Below, one piece after another: positions 34,400-41,602 of a stretch of DNA of 41,602 nucleotides. The notes below the pieces were generated by a model. That model saw only the letters and a program-made list of their open reading frames with translations, searched no databases and had not been told where the DNA came from. A program made the position numbers and the translations under genes. Positions within the stretch are counted from its first letter, which is position 1. Every line of letters starts with the position of its first letter. This DNA comes from an uncultured Oscillatoriales cyanobacterium (GTDB taxonomy: Bacteria; Cyanobacteriota; Cyanobacteriia; Cyanobacteriales; Microcoleaceae): positions 1 through 41,602 of the forward strand of contig CAITND010000238.1 of NCBI GenBank assembly GCA_903893625.1, given 5' to 3'.

Positions 34400-34673
34400 C
34401 TTCGTTAAGCTGTTAGCTATTAGCCGTTAGCTTCTGTATTTTGGAGAAAAAGTTGGAAGTGGGTAGGTTAGAAATCAGCCTCAAAAAATTAAATTGTAGG
34501 GTATTGAGGGCAACCATTGGTGTCAACTTTTCTAACAACCTTGAGTTAACTTTAATAAACTAAGTTATATTATAGTAAATTTTCATTCCTTTTTGCCTCA
34601 AACCCGCTATAGTAAATTCAGCATCATTCATGAATGTTGCTACGTTGTTTATATTAAATTTAGAGTCAAAGAT

Positions 34674-35180
34674 ATGTCTAAACTTGCTTTTTTAAATTCA
34701 AAAAAAGGATGGCTGTATTTATCTTTTTCTGGTGTGGTTGTGATTTTATTAATAATTAGTTTATTTCATTTTGATAATAAAATTCGTCGAGGTCAGCAAG
34801 CACAAGGCAGATCAATTTTAAAGAGTTTAATTAAAAATCAAAATAAACAATTTAGAAAATATGATAAATTTACACCTAACTTAGAAAACTTATATCGAGG
34901 GACTTCAACAAGGATCGGAACCTATCGATTTAAAATGACGGTTGAATCCGATCAAGTATTTTTTGAAGCGATTCCTATTATTTGGCGGCGGGTCAGTTAC
35001 TCTGGAGCTTTATTTAAGATTAAAAGAGGTCAATCTGTTGTGCTGGTGGGAGGAATTTGTAAAAGTCCTCGCTCCTCCTTTACGGCTCCAACTCCGATTC
35101 AGCCTCCTCTCCCCAACTTTTATCAAGTTCGCTGTCCTCTTGATGCTGAATTGATGGAATCGATGAAATTCCTCAAATAA
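34674..35180 (+). CDS. Type IV pilin-like G/H protein, first copy
   Basis: A 168-residue protein from the ATG at 34674; the frame upstream to 34593 adds 27 unlikely residues. It has a short basic N-terminus, one hydrophobic helix (about 14-31), then a helix with SILKSLIKNQNKQFRKYDKFTPNLENL. A beta-rich part follows with TYRFKMTVESDQVFFEA and YSGALFKI. This layout, and the pattern of Phe-Thr-x-x-Leu-x-x-Leu then a strand domain ending in a paired-Cys region (GGICKS, VRCP), resemble cyanobacterial pilin-like G/H proteins. It lacks an obvious prepilin peptidase site. A paralogue follows 36 bases downstream. Confidence 0.6.
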   Translation: MSKLAFLNSKKGWLYLSFSGVVVILLIISLFHFDNKIRRGQQAQGRSILKSLIKNQNKQFRKYDKFTPNLENLYRGTSTRIGTYRFKMTVESDQVFFEAIPIIWRRVSYSGALFKIKRGQSVVLVGGICKSPRSSFTAPTPIQPPLPNFYQVRCPLDAELMESMKFLK

Positions 35181-35216
35181 AATTTCAAAAATAGCTAGAA
35201 ACGTCACTCAATATTA

Positions 35217-35744
35217 ATGGCTGCATTTAACTTATTTTTGATTAAAAATTTAAAAAAGTTAGGTCAAACCTGTTTAGCAATCTTGATTTGTTTTGGACTA
35301 TTGTTATTAATTTGTTTTCCTTCCTTTGATGCTAAAGTTCGCAAAATAAAACAACTTGAAGCAAAACAAATTTTATTAGCTCTAATTACGAATCAAAATT
35401 ATCAGTTAAAACATTATAATAAGTTTACACCTAAATTAGAGAATTTATATCGAGGCATTGCTCAGGGAACCCGTAACTATCAATATAAAATGAAAGTGGA
35501 ATCGGAGCAAGTATTATTTGAAGTTTCCGCAAACCTTCCTCGGATTAAAAGTTATTCTGGTGCATTATTTACTGTTAAAATAGAAAGTTCTGTAGTCAGA
35601 GTCGGCGGAATTTGCCAAAGCGATGACCCAACCTCTATTCCTCCCACTCCCATTCTACCTCCCTCCCCAGGTTCTAAAGAAATTCGTTGTCCTGCGGGTT
35701 CTCAATTGATCGAAGCCATGCAGTTTGCAGATGAAAGTGATTAA
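35217..35744 (+). CDS. Type IV pilin-like G/H protein, second copy
   Basis: A 175-residue paralogue of the gene at 34674. One hydrophobic helix (about 18-37) is followed by AKQILLALITNQNYQLKHYNKFTPKLENLYRG, which aligns closely with the first copy, and the same YKMKVES, SYSGALFTVK and GGICQS elements. The two Cys near the C-terminus (GGIC and RCP) are conserved in both and could form a disulfide outside the cytoplasm. A Pro-rich spacer (TSIPPTPILPPSPG) lies between them. The pair arose by tandem duplication and has since diverged. Function is inferred only from resemblance. Confidence 0.6.
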   Translation: MAAFNLFLIKNLKKLGQTCLAILICFGLLLLICFPSFDAKVRKIKQLEAKQILLALITNQNYQLKHYNKFTPKLENLYRGIAQGTRNYQYKMKVESEQVLFEVSANLPRIKSYSGALFTVKIESSVVRVGGICQSDDPTSIPPTPILPPSPGSKEIRCPAGSQLIEAMQFADESD

Positions 35745-35815
35745 AACATGACGAAATCGCTACAGTTTCATTTATTCTATACTTATCCTCGAACTAGAAT
35801 TTGAGTCAATCAACT

Positions 35816-36562
35816 ATGAATCAGTCTCAACAATGTTTAGGTAAAGTCTATCTGGTCGGTGCTGGGCCAGGAGATCCAGGCTTGTTAACCGTTAAAGGAA
35901 AAACTTTATTAGAATTTGCAGATGTGGTGATTTATGATGCCTTAGTTAGTCCTCAAATCGTAGATTTAATTAACCCTAATGCTGAAAAAATTCATGCGGG
36001 AAAACGGCGAGGACGACACTCATTATTACAAAAAGAAACAACTCAATTGTTAATTGAAAAAGCTCAAACTCATGCCATTGTTGTGCGACTGAAAGGAGGA
36101 GATCCATTTATTTTTGGTCGCGGTGGGGAAGAAATGCAAGATTTAATTCAAGCTGGAATTTCTGTGGAAGTAGTACCTGGAATTACTTCGGGAATTGCAG
36201 CACCAGCTTATGCAGGAATTCCCCTTACCCATCGAGATCATAGTTCTTCTGTGACGTTTGTAACGGGTCATGAAACCGCCGGAAAATATCGACCCGCAGT
36301 GAATTGGGAAGCGATCGCCAAAGGTTCGGAAACCATTGTAATTTATATGGGGGTTCACAATTTACCCTATATTATTCAACAGTTAACCCAGGCTGGACAT
36401 TCCCCAGAAACTCCTATCGCGTTAATTCGCTGGGGAACTCGACCGGATCAAGAAGAGTTAATTGCAACCTTAGAAACGATTGTTCAAAAAGTAGCAGAAA
36501 CAGGTTTTGAAGCTCCTGCGATCGCCGTTATTGGTTCTGTTGTTAATTTAAAACGGTGTTAA
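35816..36562 (+). CDS. cobA: Uroporphyrinogen-III C-methyltransferase
   Basis: A 248-residue AdoMet enzyme that methylates uroporphyrinogen III at C2 and C7 to precorrin-2, the entry to siroheme and cobalamin. Clear segments: VYLVGAGPGDPGLLTVKG, ADVVIYDALVS, VRLKGGDPFIFGRGGEEM, VVPGITSGIAAPAYAGIPLTHR and TLVIYMG-like TIVIYMGV. I use the ATG at 35816; a TTG at 35801 would add five residues. It is a single-domain form without the CysG or HemD fusions. STRR heptamers follow the stop. Confidence 0.94.
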   Translation: MNQSQQCLGKVYLVGAGPGDPGLLTVKGKTLLEFADVVIYDALVSPQIVDLINPNAEKIHAGKRRGRHSLLQKETTQLLIEKAQTHAIVVRLKGGDPFIFGRGGEEMQDLIQAGISVEVVPGITSGIAAPAYAGIPLTHRDHSSSVTFVTGHETAGKYRPAVNWEAIAKGSETIVIYMGVHNLPYIIQQLTQAGHSPETPIALIRWGTRPDQEELIATLETIVQKVAETGFEAPAIAVIGSVVNLKRC

Positions 36563-36610
36563 CTGTTGTTTGTTGTTTGTTAATAGTCAACAGTCAACAG
36601 TTAACAGTTA
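36563..36610. repeat. CAACAGT/TTGTTTG heptamer repeats
   Basis: Tandem TTGTTTG-like units followed by CAACAGT copies in the gap between the convergent cobA and NrdG-like genes. The ends are partly complementary and could form a hairpin. Confidence 0.7.
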
Positions 36611-36611
36611 T

Positions 36612-37235
36612 CTAATCTCCTAAATTCATCTGACCTTGAAATCCAGTAATAATTCGTCGTCCATCTTTGAGAATATGAATTTCAATTTGATCCGATGCCC
36701 AAGTGAGTTGATCTTGCAAAGCCGGATTAAAAACATGAACCCGTTGATTGCGAGAAGATACCAAAGAATCAGCAGAATGAATCGCCAAGGATTCCGTATA
36801 AGGCCCATCAATTAAAATATCCAATTCCGCTAATAAATCTTGAGCGTGAGGGGGGGCTTTTGGAGATTCTAATTCTGCTAATGTAAACCCTGTAAACGAC
36901 ATGACATTGAATCCTTTAGCTTTGACAATTTTAGCTAATTGGGTTAAAGCTTCAGCTTGCCAAAAAGGTTCACCGCCCGAAAATGTTACCCCTTGATTTC
37001 GAGGATTTTGTAAAATTTGTTCGGCTAAATTTTCAACAGTAATTAATTGATTGGGTTCAAATGACCAAGATTCAGGATTAAAACATCCCGGACATTCCCG
37101 CAAACACCCCTGAACCCAAACCACTGCGCGACATCCAGGGCCATTGACCTCGGATTCATCGACATAACCCATGATATTGAGGTATCCTGGTGGGATGGAT
37201 AGGTCGGAAGGGGATAAATTGTTCACTGTTTTCAT
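36612..37235 (-). CDS. Radical SAM activase of the NrdG type
   Basis: A 207-residue 4Fe-4S radical SAM protein of the ribonucleotide-reductase-activating family. The cluster motif is CLRECPGC (CxxxCxxC), followed by NQGVTFSGGEPFWQAEAL (AdoMet-binding GGEP) and LDILIDGPY. Such proteins generate a glycyl radical on a partner such as NrdD. No nrdD-like gene is in the window, so its partner is unknown. It has an N-terminal extension of about 17 residues. It is divergent from the response regulator gene. Confidence 0.85.
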   Translation of the reverse strand: MKTVNNLSPSDLSIPPGYLNIMGYVDESEVNGPGCRAVVWVQGCLRECPGCFNPESWSFEPNQLITVENLAEQILQNPRNQGVTFSGGEPFWQAEALTQLAKIVKAKGFNVMSFTGFTLAELESPKAPPHAQDLLAELDILIDGPYTESLAIHSADSLVSSRNQRVHVFNPALQDQLTWASDQIEIHILKDGRRIITGFQGQMNLGD

Positions 37236-37461
37236 CGCGTTATCCTTAAATTTATTTAGCCGCTAACAGGTGAAAATATTGATCTCTACCTTAGCTTAAT
37301 TTTTGAGAATTTATGCAAATATTAACTATTTTTACAAGCTCTTTCCCAACCCCTATTGCAATAATTATTAATCCATCCCCTGATTTGATTTTTTCCAAAA
37401 TTTAAGTCAACCTAATTTAACTACATTAAGCTGGGTTAAATCGCTTGCAAACGAGGTGAGA
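37236..37461. other. Divergent promoter region, no gene seen
   Basis: The AT-rich 226 bases between the NrdG-like gene and the response regulator. I see no ORF, tRNA or strong hairpin, and no copy of the TTGTCAC repeat found near 39482. GAGGTGAG just before 37462 is a good ribosome binding site for the regulator. Confidence 0.5.
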
Positions 37462-38142
37462 ATGAGGGTTTTATTAGTAGAAGATGATGAACGGATTACC
37501 AAAGCCTTAGCAGAAGCACTCATGGATCATCATTATGTAGTGGATGTTGTTCATGATGGTCAGATGGGTTGGGAGTTTGCGGAAGCGGCTGCATACGATG
37601 TGATTATATTAGATGTGATGTTACCTCGACTTAATGGCATTCAGTTTTGTCAACGATTAAGACAACAAGGGAATACTACACCTGTATTGATGTTAACGGC
37701 AAAAGATACCAGTGCAGATAAAGTTTTAGGCTTAGATGTAGGAGCCGATGATTATGTAATAAAACCCTTTGATTTACAGGAATTATTAGCCAGAGTTCGG
37801 GCTTTATTAAGACGAGGAAATTCCGCTTTACCTCCTGTGTTAGAATGGGGAAATCTTCGCTTAGATCCCAATAATTGTGAAGTGACTTATTCAGAAAAAC
37901 TACTTTCTTTAACGCCTAAAGAGTATGGTTTGTTAGAGTTATTTTTACGGAACCCAGGACGAGTGCTTTCCCGTGAAATGATTTTAGATCACCTTTGGTC
38001 TTTTGAAGATATTCCGGGTGATGATACTGTCAAAACCCATATCAAAAGATTGAGACAAAAACTCAAAATAGTCGGTGTACCCTCTACATTAATTGAAACA
38101 GTCTATGGCTTGGGATATCGGCTCAACACGCAACGCAATTAA
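37462..38142 (+). CDS. OmpR/PhoB-family response regulator
   Basis: A 226-residue DNA-binding regulator. The receiver domain (1-115) has acidic EDDE near the N-terminus, phosphoacceptor Asp in DVIILDVMLPRLNG, and Lys in LMLTAKDTSADK. The winged-helix output domain (about 130-225) includes LTPKEYGLLELFLRNPGRVLSR and DDTVKTHIKRLRQKL. I use the ATG at 37462, supported by GAGGTG; an in-frame GTG six bases earlier would add two residues. The kinase gene overlaps its 3' end. The direct repeats at 39482 and 13184 have the spacing expected for this family's sites. Confidence 0.93.
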   Translation: MRVLLVEDDERITKALAEALMDHHYVVDVVHDGQMGWEFAEAAAYDVIILDVMLPRLNGIQFCQRLRQQGNTTPVLMLTAKDTSADKVLGLDVGADDYVIKPFDLQELLARVRALLRRGNSALPPVLEWGNLRLDPNNCEVTYSEKLLSLTPKEYGLLELFLRNPGRVLSREMILDHLWSFEDIPGDDTVKTHIKRLRQKLKIVGVPSTLIETVYGLGYRLNTQRN

Positions 38143-39439
38143 CCCTCAATTTCGAGCTTTAAGTTGGCGGTTATTGCTGTCTTATTTAGGGGTAATGATG
38201 GCAATTTCAGGAACATCAATGATTGCTGTCTATGAATTTTTTTCCTTTAGTTTGTATCAACAATTAGATCGTCAACTTCTAATATTAGCAGATGCAGCTA
38301 CTCATGATTTTGAAGAAATTCAAGAACATAAAAAAACTTTTGAAGCCTCTGATTCTCTGGAATTAGATAACGATAGTGATCTGGATATTCCTTGGCAAAA
38401 TATTCAGCAACCGAATCAAGGAATTGAATGGTTTGATGCAAATCGCCGACTGATTACTAAAGCTGGAAAAATTTTTCCTCCTCTTGATTTATCCCATTAT
38501 CATCGGACTTATACAGTTAATGATAAAAAACTTCGTACTCTAACTTTAGAGATTAACAAAAAACCTGAAGCACCCCAACAGATTATGGGTTATGTACGGA
38601 TCAGTGAGTCTGCCGAACCCATTGAAATGGTGTTAAAAAAATTAAGATTAGGGATGATGTTAGGAGGAATATTAGTATCAGGATTAACGGCTTTTGGAGG
38701 AATGTGGTTAACAAAACAATCCTTAAAACCCATTGAACAAAGTTTTGAAAAACTCAAACAATTTACCGCCGATGCGTCTCACGAATTGAGAAATCCTTTA
38801 GCCGGAATTAGAGCTTGTGTGGAAGTGATGCAGAGTCATCCAGAACGGATTCATACTGCTGATATTGATAAATTAAAAGCGATCGCGAGTGGTGTCAATC
38901 AAATGACTAGCTTAGTAGAAGATTTATTACTCCTCGCGCGCACCGATCAAAATTCTATTTCTTTAGCAATGAATTGGGTGATTATTCCCCTCCATGAACT
39001 GTTAGAAGATTTAGTGGAATTTCTTTCTTTTCAAGCCGAACAAAAGCAAATTGAATTAATCTTAGATATCAGGACAGATATTAAAATTAAGGGGGATGGA
39101 AATCAACTTTGGCGATTATTTTTGAACTTAATTGAAAATGCCATTTATTATACTGACACTGGCGGAAAAGTTAGAGTATCCCTAGAAGATCGAGAAAAAT
39201 GGGTTTGGGTGCGAATAGAAGACACGGGAATGGGAATTTCTGCTGAACAGTTACCCTTTATTTTTGATCGGTTATGGCGTGCTGATCAAGCTCGAACTCG
39301 ACAAGAAGGGGGATCGGGGTTAGGGTTAGCGATCGCTCAAACTTTAGCCCAACATCATCAAGGGGAAATTACTGTTACCAGTCAGTTAGGAAAGGGTAGC
39401 TGTTTTATTGTGCGTTTTCCCGCTCTACCCAACACCTAA
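38105..39439 (+). CDS. Sensor histidine kinase
   Basis: A 444-residue membrane kinase paired with the regulator at 37462. A first transmembrane helix (about 27-46), a periplasmic sensor region of about 130 residues rich in Asp and Glu, and a second helix (about 180-203) are followed by a short linker. Next come the dimerisation helix with FTADASHELRNPLAGIRA (phospho-His) and an ATPase domain with NLIENAIYYT (N box), EDTGMGIS (G1) and GGSGLGLAIAQ (G2). The ATG at 38105 overlaps the regulator by 38 bases; a TTG at 38093 is an alternative. The signal is unknown; the acidic region could bind a metal. Confidence 0.9.
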   Translation: MAWDIGSTRNAINPQFRALSWRLLLSYLGVMMAISGTSMIAVYEFFSFSLYQQLDRQLLILADAATHDFEEIQEHKKTFEASDSLELDNDSDLDIPWQNIQQPNQGIEWFDANRRLITKAGKIFPPLDLSHYHRTYTVNDKKLRTLTLEINKKPEAPQQIMGYVRISESAEPIEMVLKKLRLGMMLGGILVSGLTAFGGMWLTKQSLKPIEQSFEKLKQFTADASHELRNPLAGIRACVEVMQSHPERIHTADIDKLKAIASGVNQMTSLVEDLLLLARTDQNSISLAMNWVIIPLHELLEDLVEFLSFQAEQKQIELILDIRTDIKIKGDGNQLWRLFLNLIENAIYYTDTGGKVRVSLEDREKWVWVRIEDTGMGISAEQLPFIFDRLWRADQARTRQEGGSGLGLAIAQTLAQHHQGEITVTSQLGKGSCFIVRFPALPNT

Positions 39440-39481
39440 CACCCAATTAAAATCAGCAAATTCAATGGGTAGCATCTTAAT

Positions 39482-39515
39482 TTGTCACCAGTTTGTCACC
39501 TTTTGGGTTTATAAT
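39482..39515 (+). promoter_or_regulatory. 11-bp direct repeat operator and -10 box
   Basis: TTGTCAC occurs at 39482-39488 and 39493-39499, one helical turn apart, followed after ten bases by a perfect -10 TATAAT (39510-39515). The second repeat overlaps the -35 position, as in PhoB-type class II activation. The same layout occurs at 13184-13217. The predicted transcript starts near 39522. Confidence 0.65.
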
Positions 39516-39588
39516 GAAATTCAGGGTTAGGATCATTGTCTTTCTGGTGTTATATTAAGAAGTATTTCCTGGGTCATGTACCTACCTT

Positions 39589-39615
39589 TAGAGACGTAAA
39601 AATTTTACATCTCTA
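39589..39615. repeat. GTAGAGACGT-family palindrome in a 5' leader
   Basis: TAGAGACGTAAAA and TTTTACATCTCTA pair with one mismatch. It falls within the predicted untranslated leader of the gene at 39644, between the TATAAT box and the ribosome binding site, so it could affect translation or mRNA life. Confidence 0.6.
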
Positions 39616-39643
39616 CAAACCTATAATTATTGAGGCTAATGAT

Positions 39644-40231
39644 ATGCAAAATGTCCAATTTCGGAAATTTCATCGCAAAATTGCACCGATTATATTTATT
39701 CCTTTATTTTTAACTACCTTAACAGGAGTAGCCTATCGCCTGGGAAGGACTTGGATGGGAATGCCGGGAGATCAGGCAGATATTTTTCTGATGATTCATC
39801 AAGGAGAATTTTTAGGAGAACCCCTAGTTCCTATTTATGTATTATTGGTAGGTTTAGGGCTAATTGCCATGCTTGTCACTGGAGTGACCATGGTTCGGTT
39901 AGCACAACAAAAACGTAAAAATCCCCCCAAAGATCAGCCTTTAAATAATAGAAAAGTTCATCAAATTTTAGCACCAATTGTATTCTTACCCTTATTTGTA
40001 AGTGCGTCAACAGGCATTTTGTCTCGACTTGGTGAGGATTGGTTTGGTATGTCGAGTGATGCTTCTGAATTCTTGCTGGGAATTCATCAAGGTTCTTATT
40101 TCGGCAAATTCGGAAGATCGATTTATGTGGCTTTAGTCGGTTTCGGATTAATTGCTATGTTAATCACCGGACTTAATTTGACAGGAATTTTCCGTAAAAA
40201 ACGGGCTAAAGCTTCTTCAGAAGAATCTTAA
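39644..40231 (+). CDS. Internally duplicated four-helix membrane protein, PepSY-TM/cytochrome b-like
   Basis: A 195-residue protein built of two similar halves, each with two transmembrane helices. The first half has FRKFHRKIAPIIFIPLF, TGVAYRLGRTWMGM and IHQGEFLG; the second has NRKVHQILAPIVFLPLF, TGILSRLGEDWFGM and IHQGSYFG; both end GLIAMLITG-like. Each half keeps two His (HRK/HQI and IHQG) on opposite helices, the kind of pair that could bind heme b or a metal. The ATG at 39644 has GAGG eight bases upstream; the longer frame from 39536 runs through the palindrome. It lies downstream of the two-component genes with its own promoter. Function is inferred. Confidence 0.7.
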   Translation: MQNVQFRKFHRKIAPIIFIPLFLTTLTGVAYRLGRTWMGMPGDQADIFLMIHQGEFLGEPLVPIYVLLVGLGLIAMLVTGVTMVRLAQQKRKNPPKDQPLNNRKVHQILAPIVFLPLFVSASTGILSRLGEDWFGMSSDASEFLLGIHQGSYFGKFGRSIYVALVGFGLIAMLITGLNLTGIFRKKRAKASSEES

Positions 40232-40250
40232 GTTTAAACGAAATCTACAC

Positions 40251-40284
40251 CATGTAGAGACGTTCCATGGAACGTCTCTACATG
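40251..40284. repeat. Perfect 34-base GTAGAGACGT palindrome
   Basis: CATGTAGAGACGTTCCATGG and its exact inverse form a palindrome without a loop. It is a member of the family at 14022, 24074 and 39589. It lies 20 bases after the stop of the four-helix protein and may stabilise or end its transcript. Confidence 0.8.
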
Positions 40285-40377
40285 GGGAATCTGTAGCCAA
40301 CATTTCATGGTGGAATATTACAACCTCGGCGCGGATTGCTATAGTTTTACCCGAATAAAAGTTTTAACTTTAGTTGA

Positions 40378-41127
40378 TTAAAGATTATCTGGATCTACGC
40401 CTAATTCTCGCAGTCGTGCTGCCAGACGTTCGGCTCGTTGTTGTTGTTGTTCTGCTTCAGTTAAAATCAAATTTCCTGATAGGTCATACCAGCGTAACCA
40501 TAAACGTTCAATCCCTTGATATTTACCCTGCCATAATCCTAAACCTATCTTCAAAGTTGGCATTAAAATTCTAAGTTGATGGTCTAACGAAAGTTCCTGA
40601 TATTGTCCCCCGACTAACTGAAAAACTCGCAGTTGATTCGTGCGACGATCAAAAACAACATAATAGGAAACCCGCAAAATTTGCTCATAGACTTGCCATT
40701 TTGTCGGAGGTGTATTCTCCCGTCCTTCTGTTAGGCCCAAATCCTCATCTTCTGTTCCAGGGGAAAGTAATTCTACCACCACTGCGGGACTGACTCCCTC
40801 CTGCCAAATTACATAGCTGCGCCGTAAGTCCCGATTTTCGTAGAGGCGAGGCACTCCCACCACCGCAAACCAGTCTGGACGTTTATGCCAGAGGGGATGA
40901 TGAACATGATAATAGAGGTTAAGATCGCCACTGGTAAAAATGCGATCTTCTGTGTAATTGGGTATGCGAAAAGTTTGACTTAATAGGTGCGGTTGTAAAT
41001 AATGAAACTCGTCTGGCAAACCAGGCTCCTCTGGATCTTCATCCGGTAAATCATACATCGTTGGTAACGTCTCTTTAGCAGGACGTGGGGGTTCGGTTTG
41101 TTCAATAAAATCTTTTGCTAAGGACAT
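40378..41127 (-). CDS. Uma2 family (DUF820) putative endonuclease, second gene
   Basis: A 249-residue Uma2 protein from a different subgroup than the one in the restriction operon. It has an N-terminal acidic/Pro-rich part (DLPDEDPEEPGLPDE), then KRPDWFAVVGVP with an Asp at the catalytic position, VIWQEGVSPAVVVELLSPG (second acidic position) and YYVVFDRRTNQLRVF. The C-terminal tail is a charged helix with QQQQRAERLAARLRELG, probably a coiled coil, common in this subgroup. It stands alone. Cellular role is unsettled for the family. Confidence 0.88.
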   Translation of the reverse strand: MSLAKDFIEQTEPPRPAKETLPTMYDLPDEDPEEPGLPDEFHYLQPHLLSQTFRIPNYTEDRIFTSGDLNLYYHVHHPLWHKRPDWFAVVGVPRLYENRDLRRSYVIWQEGVSPAVVVELLSPGTEDEDLGLTEGRENTPPTKWQVYEQILRVSYYVVFDRRTNQLRVFQLVGGQYQELSLDHQLRILMPTLKIGLGLWQGKYQGIERLWLRWYDLSGNLILTEAEQQQQRAERLAARLRELGVDPDNL

Positions 41128-41185
41128 CAGGCTAATAGGAATTTGAGACTTTGTATTAATTATCAGAAAAGTCTGGGAGCTTGAA

Positions 41186-41602
41186 AACTCAGTGTCTTCA
41201 GACCCGAGATGAAAAGCGACCCAAGGGAATTTATTCCCCGTGAATATTTCTCCAATCCATGTTAATATATCCAGTAACAGGAAAGGTAAACAACCTGTAT
41301 AAAAACCTAGTCGCCTAACGGCAAAACGCGCTCACCTTGACAATTGAATCTATAGGGTTCTACTGCAAAGTTCTAGTCCCCCCCAGCAGTGGGTAAAAGA
41401 TTCATGGGAAGCTCAACAACCAGTTTTTGAAACAAATTTGTTTCAAGCTAAAAAAGAACTCGCAGCAATGCGAATAGGGTAGGGCATACCCAAATTTACG
41501 CTTGGGGAGAATCCCACCTCTGGTTAAAGCACTGCAAGGTACTTTAATTAAGTGGTTTCGTTGAACCAAGAATCTCAGCGTCTTCAGACCTGAGAGTGTC
41601 AA
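41186..41602 (+). pseudogene. Eroded IS200/IS605-type tnpB end with right-end hairpin
   Basis: No intact gene is found in the last 470 bases. In one plus-strand frame (about 41465-41535) the sequence reads SNANRVGHTQIYAWGE, which resembles the C-terminal tail of cyanobacterial TnpB proteins. A second frame just upstream gives KKELAAMRIG, suggesting a frameshift. At 41571-41602 CTCAGCGTCTTCAGACCTGAGAGTGTCAA is a hairpin ending TGTCAA, as at right ends of such elements. A related hairpin, CTCAGTGTCTTCAGACCCGAG, occurs near 41190-41210. I read this as decayed tnpB/right-end material, possibly continuing beyond the window. Confidence 0.5.

Noticed and set aside
41402-41602. Minus-strand open frame running off the window end
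   Set aside because: Its translation has no recognisable family and it is antisense to the tnpB-like tail and hairpin; more likely a chance frame over decayed IS sequence.

Overview
The window looks like a chromosomal segment of a cyanobacterium, most likely a filamentous Oscillatoriales-type strain (Planktothrix or a relative). The reasons are frequent HIP1 octamers (GCGATCGC), heptameric STRR repeats (CAACAGT type), many short palindromic repeats, low-to-medium GC content, two Uma2 (DUF820) genes, a DUF1818 gene, and the order rplS-trnW-secE-nusG-rplK-rplA-rplJ-rplL. The genus is inferred from general impression, not from a search.

Layout. 1-2500: peptide deformylase, a small membrane protein, an anchored protein on the other strand, a CAT-anticodon tRNA and a DgkA-type kinase. 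2534-9800: a MITE-like palindrome, then a minus-strand restriction-modification operon. It runs mod (DNA methyltransferase) - Uma2 - res (DEAD/DEAH helicase-nuclease). The methyltransferase is interrupted at its AdoMet-binding motif I by a complete 334-residue intein, which carries a Vsr-like/DUF559 nuclease and has itself been invaded by cyanobacterial palindromic repeats. This is the most striking object in the window. 9825-12530: tRNA-Pro, DUF1818, an anchored hypothetical, rpoZ and an SGNH esterase. 12744-14516: an exported redox cluster of Rieske protein, lipoprotein rubrerythrin and Rieske protein. The first Rieske copy has lost 18 residues. 14710-25400: a membrane class III cyclase, tRNA-Ala, a HAD protein, glycogen debranching enzyme, a GH57 protein, a JmjC-type protein, a PfkB kinase, rsmI and a beta-lactamase-like serine hydrolase. 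25528-30111: a MITE, then the ribosomal/secE/nusG cluster with a recognisable L10 leader attenuator and tRNA-Trp. 30195-34399: a PiT phosphate transporter, an EamA transporter with a coiled-coil N-terminal extension, and a LysR regulator carrying a repeat-encoded peptide. 34674-36562: two tandem pilin-like proteins and cobA. 36612-40231: a NrdG-like radical SAM activase, a response regulator/histidine kinase pair and an internally duplicated four-helix membrane protein. 40378-41602: a second Uma2 gene and an eroded IS200/IS605-type (tnpB) right end.

A possible regulatory link: the same 11-bp-spaced direct repeat (TTGTCAC-N4-TTGTCAC), at the same distance from a -10 hexamer, lies upstream of both the rubrerythrin gene (13184-13217) and the membrane gene next to the two-component system (39482-39515). 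This would fit an OmpR/PhoB-type regulator, possibly the one encoded at 37462, controlling an envelope redox response. All assignments come from reading the sequence and its translations; no database search was run.
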